DNA of 64,000 nucleotides from Polaribacter reichenbachii (GTDB taxonomy: Bacteria; Bacteroidota; Bacteroidia; Flavobacteriales; Flavobacteriaceae), in assembly GCF_001975665.1 (NCBI RefSeq), contig NZ_CP019419.1, positions 1,674,001 to 1,738,000 on the forward strand, written 5' to 3'. Each line of letters begins with the position of its first letter. The stretch's first letter is position 1. The translations under genes were made by a program, and so were the position numbers. This document shows, in pieces, positions 61,782 to 64,000 of the stretch. Below the pieces are notes generated by a model. The model was not told the DNA's origin. It searched no databases and saw only the letters and a list, made by a program, of their open reading frames with translations.

Positions 61782-63737
61782 TTATTTTACAATTAATTTG
61801 GTTCTCATTGTAAATGAATGACCGGGAAAAGTACAAACTATCCAATATTCACCAGCTTTACTTGGCGATGTAAAGTAAATCGTTTCTGAACCTTCTGGGC
61901 CAACAGTTCCAGAATGTGCAATTACTAAATCACTAAAAGGAACATAGTTTAAATCTGGACCATCAAGACCTAATTTAAGCGCCATTTCACCAACTTTTAA
62001 AGGTGTTTCCTTGCCTTGTTTTGTAATTACAATATTATGAATCATATCATCATTATTATTTAATGTTAATTCAATTTTTCTGTTTCTGCTTATGGTAATT
62101 TCTTCTACATCGTATTTTAATCCAGGTATTGTACCAATGGTAACTTTTTCATCTGCGCCAGCTTCTCCCCATTCGTGAGGCATAGAAGTAGTTCGTTTTG
62201 GTTGCTCGATTTTTTTGTCAGATTTTTTCATTTCCATTTGCACCGATTTTAACTCGCCACCAGGAACTTCATTTAACGTGTAATAGGCTTTTTTATGTAA
62301 TAATTTTTCGCCTGTGTTAGCTGTTAATTTCGGAATTTCTAATTGATGAATAAATCCTAAACGCATTCCGTGAACAGTAAGTTTTACAGTTAAACCATCT
62401 TCAGAAACTTCAGCTTTATGAATCATTGCTTTTTGTTGATCTACAATTGGACTTCCATACGTTTTATAATACTTATAAGTAAACGTTGCCATATTATAAT
62501 TAGAAACATCTTCTGCTTGTTCTTTGTTGATAGGTTTTGTGAATTCTAATTCAAAACCATCATTCTGAGCTTTCATTGTTTTAATTTCGAAAGGCGTTTT
62601 ACCTGTCCATTCTAAACGTTGTAAACCGTATTCTTTTTTACCTGTTGATGCCCAACCTCTGCTTGTCATACCAACAAACATACTATTATCACTACCCCAA
62701 ATCATTCTTAAAATTCCAGATGAAAATCCTTCTCTAAAAGGAAAAGCAGCACCTTGATAAACACCATTTACCTTTTCCATATACACACGCATAATTTTAC
62801 TGTGACCTTGATCTCCAATAAACTGTTGTCCTTCAAAAGGACCAAATTTACCTTTGGTTGTATCATATAAAATATCTGAAGTAGAAATACCCAAAATGGT
62901 GTGTGGAAGCCAAATTGCTGGTGCTTTTACTTCTTTTTCTTTTTTAGAATATTCGTATAATGTTAAACCAGAGTTATCTTCAATGTCTTCAGGTTTTAAA
63001 GTTAAAGGAGATAATGGATCGTTGCTCCATTTTAAACCTTCTGGATGCCCAGCAAAATCACCAACTTCTAAATGCGTCATCCTACCAGAACCAACCCAAT
63101 CTCCTTGGTTTTCGGTATAAAAAATATCACCTTCTGGATTTATGTTAAATCCTGCAGGAGATCTTAAGCCTGTTGCAATTGGTGTCATTTTACCATCTTG
63201 AGTTATTTTTAACATCCAACCACGCCATCTTACTGTACTTTTTCCTCCACCTTGCCAAGATAAATTTAGAGTTACAATCATATCTCCATTTTCTGTAAAT
63301 TTTGGACCATAAGAGTAATCGTGATAATTACCAGATAAAGGCCAAGAAAAAATAGTTTTGTAAAGATCAGCTTCATCATCTCCATTTTTATCTACTAATT
63401 TTGTTAACTCACCACGTTGAGATAAATAGAAATTACCTTCTCTATAAGCTAAACCTAAAGCTTCGTGTAAACCATTAGCAAATAGCTTGTATTTTGGCGA
63501 TTGTCCATAAGGTTTGTCTATCAACCAAACTTCACCACGCCTTGTAGAAACGCCTAATTTATCATCATCTGTAAACGCTAAACCACCTACTTCTAATTTA
63601 ACATCAGCAGGAATGGGTACATCTACTATTTTATAAAATTCTGCTTCTTTTTCTTTGATAGATTTAGATTGACCAAAAAAAACTTGATCAATACATAAAA
63701 CTAGTGCTACTACTAAAATTGTTTTTAATTTTTGCAT
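61782..63737 (-). CDS. Beta-propeller protein fused to a C-terminal cupredoxin domain
   Basis: An exported protein of 651 aa (signal ending VFFGQ). Residues about 35-380 look like a soluble quinoprotein/sugar dehydrogenase-type propeller (LGLAYREGNFYLSQRGELTK, LKITQDGKMTPIATGLRSPA, IFYTENQGDWVGSGRMTH, FIGDQGHSKIMRVYMEK). A beta-rich middle part follows, and residues about 520-651 are an azurin/auracyanin-like domain. The copper ligands are present: histidine in NDDMIHNIVIT, and cysteine, histidine and methionine in IVCTFPGHSFTMRTKL. The fusion would let the propeller's reaction feed electrons directly into a blue copper site. The substrate is unknown, and heme or PQQ binding cannot be established from sequence. 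The stop of the next upstream gene is 16 bp away, so they are probably co-transcribed. Confidence 0.78.
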   Translation of the reverse strand: MQKLKTILVVALVLCIDQVFFGQSKSIKEKEAEFYKIVDVPIPADVKLEVGGLAFTDDDKLGVSTRRGEVWLIDKPYGQSPKYKLFANGLHEALGLAYREGNFYLSQRGELTKLVDKNGDDEADLYKTIFSWPLSGNYHDYSYGPKFTENGDMIVTLNLSWQGGGKSTVRWRGWMLKITQDGKMTPIATGLRSPAGFNINPEGDIFYTENQGDWVGSGRMTHLEVGDFAGHPEGLKWSNDPLSPLTLKPEDIEDNSGLTLYEYSKKEKEVKAPAIWLPHTILGISTSDILYDTTKGKFGPFEGQQFIGDQGHSKIMRVYMEKVNGVYQGAAFPFREGFSSGILRMIWGSDNSMFVGMTSRGWASTGKKEYGLQRLEWTGKTPFEIKTMKAQNDGFELEFTKPINKEQAEDVSNYNMATFTYKYYKTYGSPIVDQQKAMIHKAEVSEDGLTVKLTVHGMRLGFIHQLEIPKLTANTGEKLLHKKAYYTLNEVPGGELKSVQMEMKKSDKKIEQPKRTTSMPHEWGEAGADEKVTIGTIPGLKYDVEEITISRNRKIELTLNNNDDMIHNIVITKQGKETPLKVGEMALKLGLDGPDLNYVPFSDLVIAHSGTVGPEGSETIYFTSPSKAGEYWIVCTFPGHSFTMRTKLIVK

Positions 63738-63753
63738 GATTAATTGTTTTTGG

Positions 63754-64000
63754 TTACCAGATTATACTGTAGTTAATAGTGTTACTTCCATTTGGTATTT
63801 TAACGATTAATTCGTCTTTACCATCTACTGTTCTAACAATCGGAGTTAAATCTTTATTTGCAGAAAAATCGATATAATAACTTTCATTATTAATAATATA
63901 AGTTTGGTTTGCTAAAGTTTTTATGCTTTCTCCTTCTGCAATTTTATACCATAAATCTCTAGCTTTAGAAGTGGTAATTGTTCTGTTTAATTGACGATTG
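63754..64000 (-). CDS. C-terminal end of an unidentified protein (truncated by window edge)
   Basis: The frame is open from base 64000 to a TAA at 63754-63756, giving about 81 C-terminal residues. They include TTSKARDLWYKIAEGESIKT and end GSNTINYSIIW. The composition is that of a beta-rich exported domain, but there is no recognisable motif. It lies 16 bp upstream of the propeller-cupredoxin gene on the same strand, so it is probably the preceding gene of one operon. No function can be assigned from this part. Confidence 0.75.
   Translation of the reverse strand, partial: NRQLNRTITTSKARDLWYKIAEGESIKTLANQTYIINNESYYIDFSANKDLTPIVRTVDGKDELIVKIPNGSNTINYSIIW

Overview
The window looks like a chromosomal segment of a marine member of the Flavobacteriaceae (Bacteroidota). 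The signs are a low-GC sequence, SusC/SusD proteins, type IX secretion (T9SS) C-terminal sorting domains, TAnnTTTG-type -7 promoter elements, and no Shine-Dalgarno sequences. No phage, plasmid, insertion sequence or CRISPR array is visible.

Layout. Positions 1-7,230 are housekeeping: the 5' part of polA, a membrane metallophosphoesterase, a thioredoxin-fold protein lacking CxxC, a DUF2723/GT117-like membrane protein and tRNA-Gln(TTG). Positions 7,230-8,000 are a decayed spacer. Positions 8,000-44,550 form one large locus for a rhamnogalacturonan-I-type pectin. It holds an L-rhamnose catabolic operon (RhaEW, RhaI, an FGGY kinase, a tandem class II aldolase-like protein, an L-lactate dehydrogenase-like flavoenzyme and an NCS1-type permease) and a divergent GntR regulator. 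It continues with a CE-GH43 fusion, GH105, GH106, PL22, GH31, a sulfatase, rhamnose mutarotase, PL9, SusC/SusD with an unknown T9SS protein, three CE12-like domains in two proteins, GH2 and GH28. Positions 44,658-49,666 are thrC, thrB and thrA (transcribed thrA to thrC) behind a Thr/Ile-rich leader peptide. Positions 49,779-51,332 hold an unrecognised helical protein. Positions 51,464-61,087 are leuA, leuB, an Ile/Val/Leu-rich leader peptide with an attenuator, then ilvD, ilvB, ilvN, ilvC and ilvA. Positions 61,198-64,000 hold two copper-protein genes and a partial gene.

How it fits together. Surface and periplasmic lyases, hydrolases, esterases and a sulfatase would break an acetylated, apparently sulfated RG-I-like glycan. 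SusCD would import oligomers, GH105, GH106 and PL22 would finish them, and RhaM, RhaI, FGGY kinase, RhaEW and LldD would take L-rhamnose to DHAP and pyruvate. Galacturonate catabolism genes are not in the window.

The most notable observation is a shared operator. A 17-bp direct-repeat element, read towards the gene as roughly CAGNATA-GNA-CAGGATA, sits upstream of every one of the seven transcription units of the pectin/rhamnose locus. In six of the seven it lies exactly 20 bp upstream of a TAnnTTTG-like -7 box. It points to one regulator controlling both depolymerisation and sugar catabolism. Two amino-acid-biosynthesis leader peptides (thr and ilv), both too short for routine gene calling, are the second notable result.
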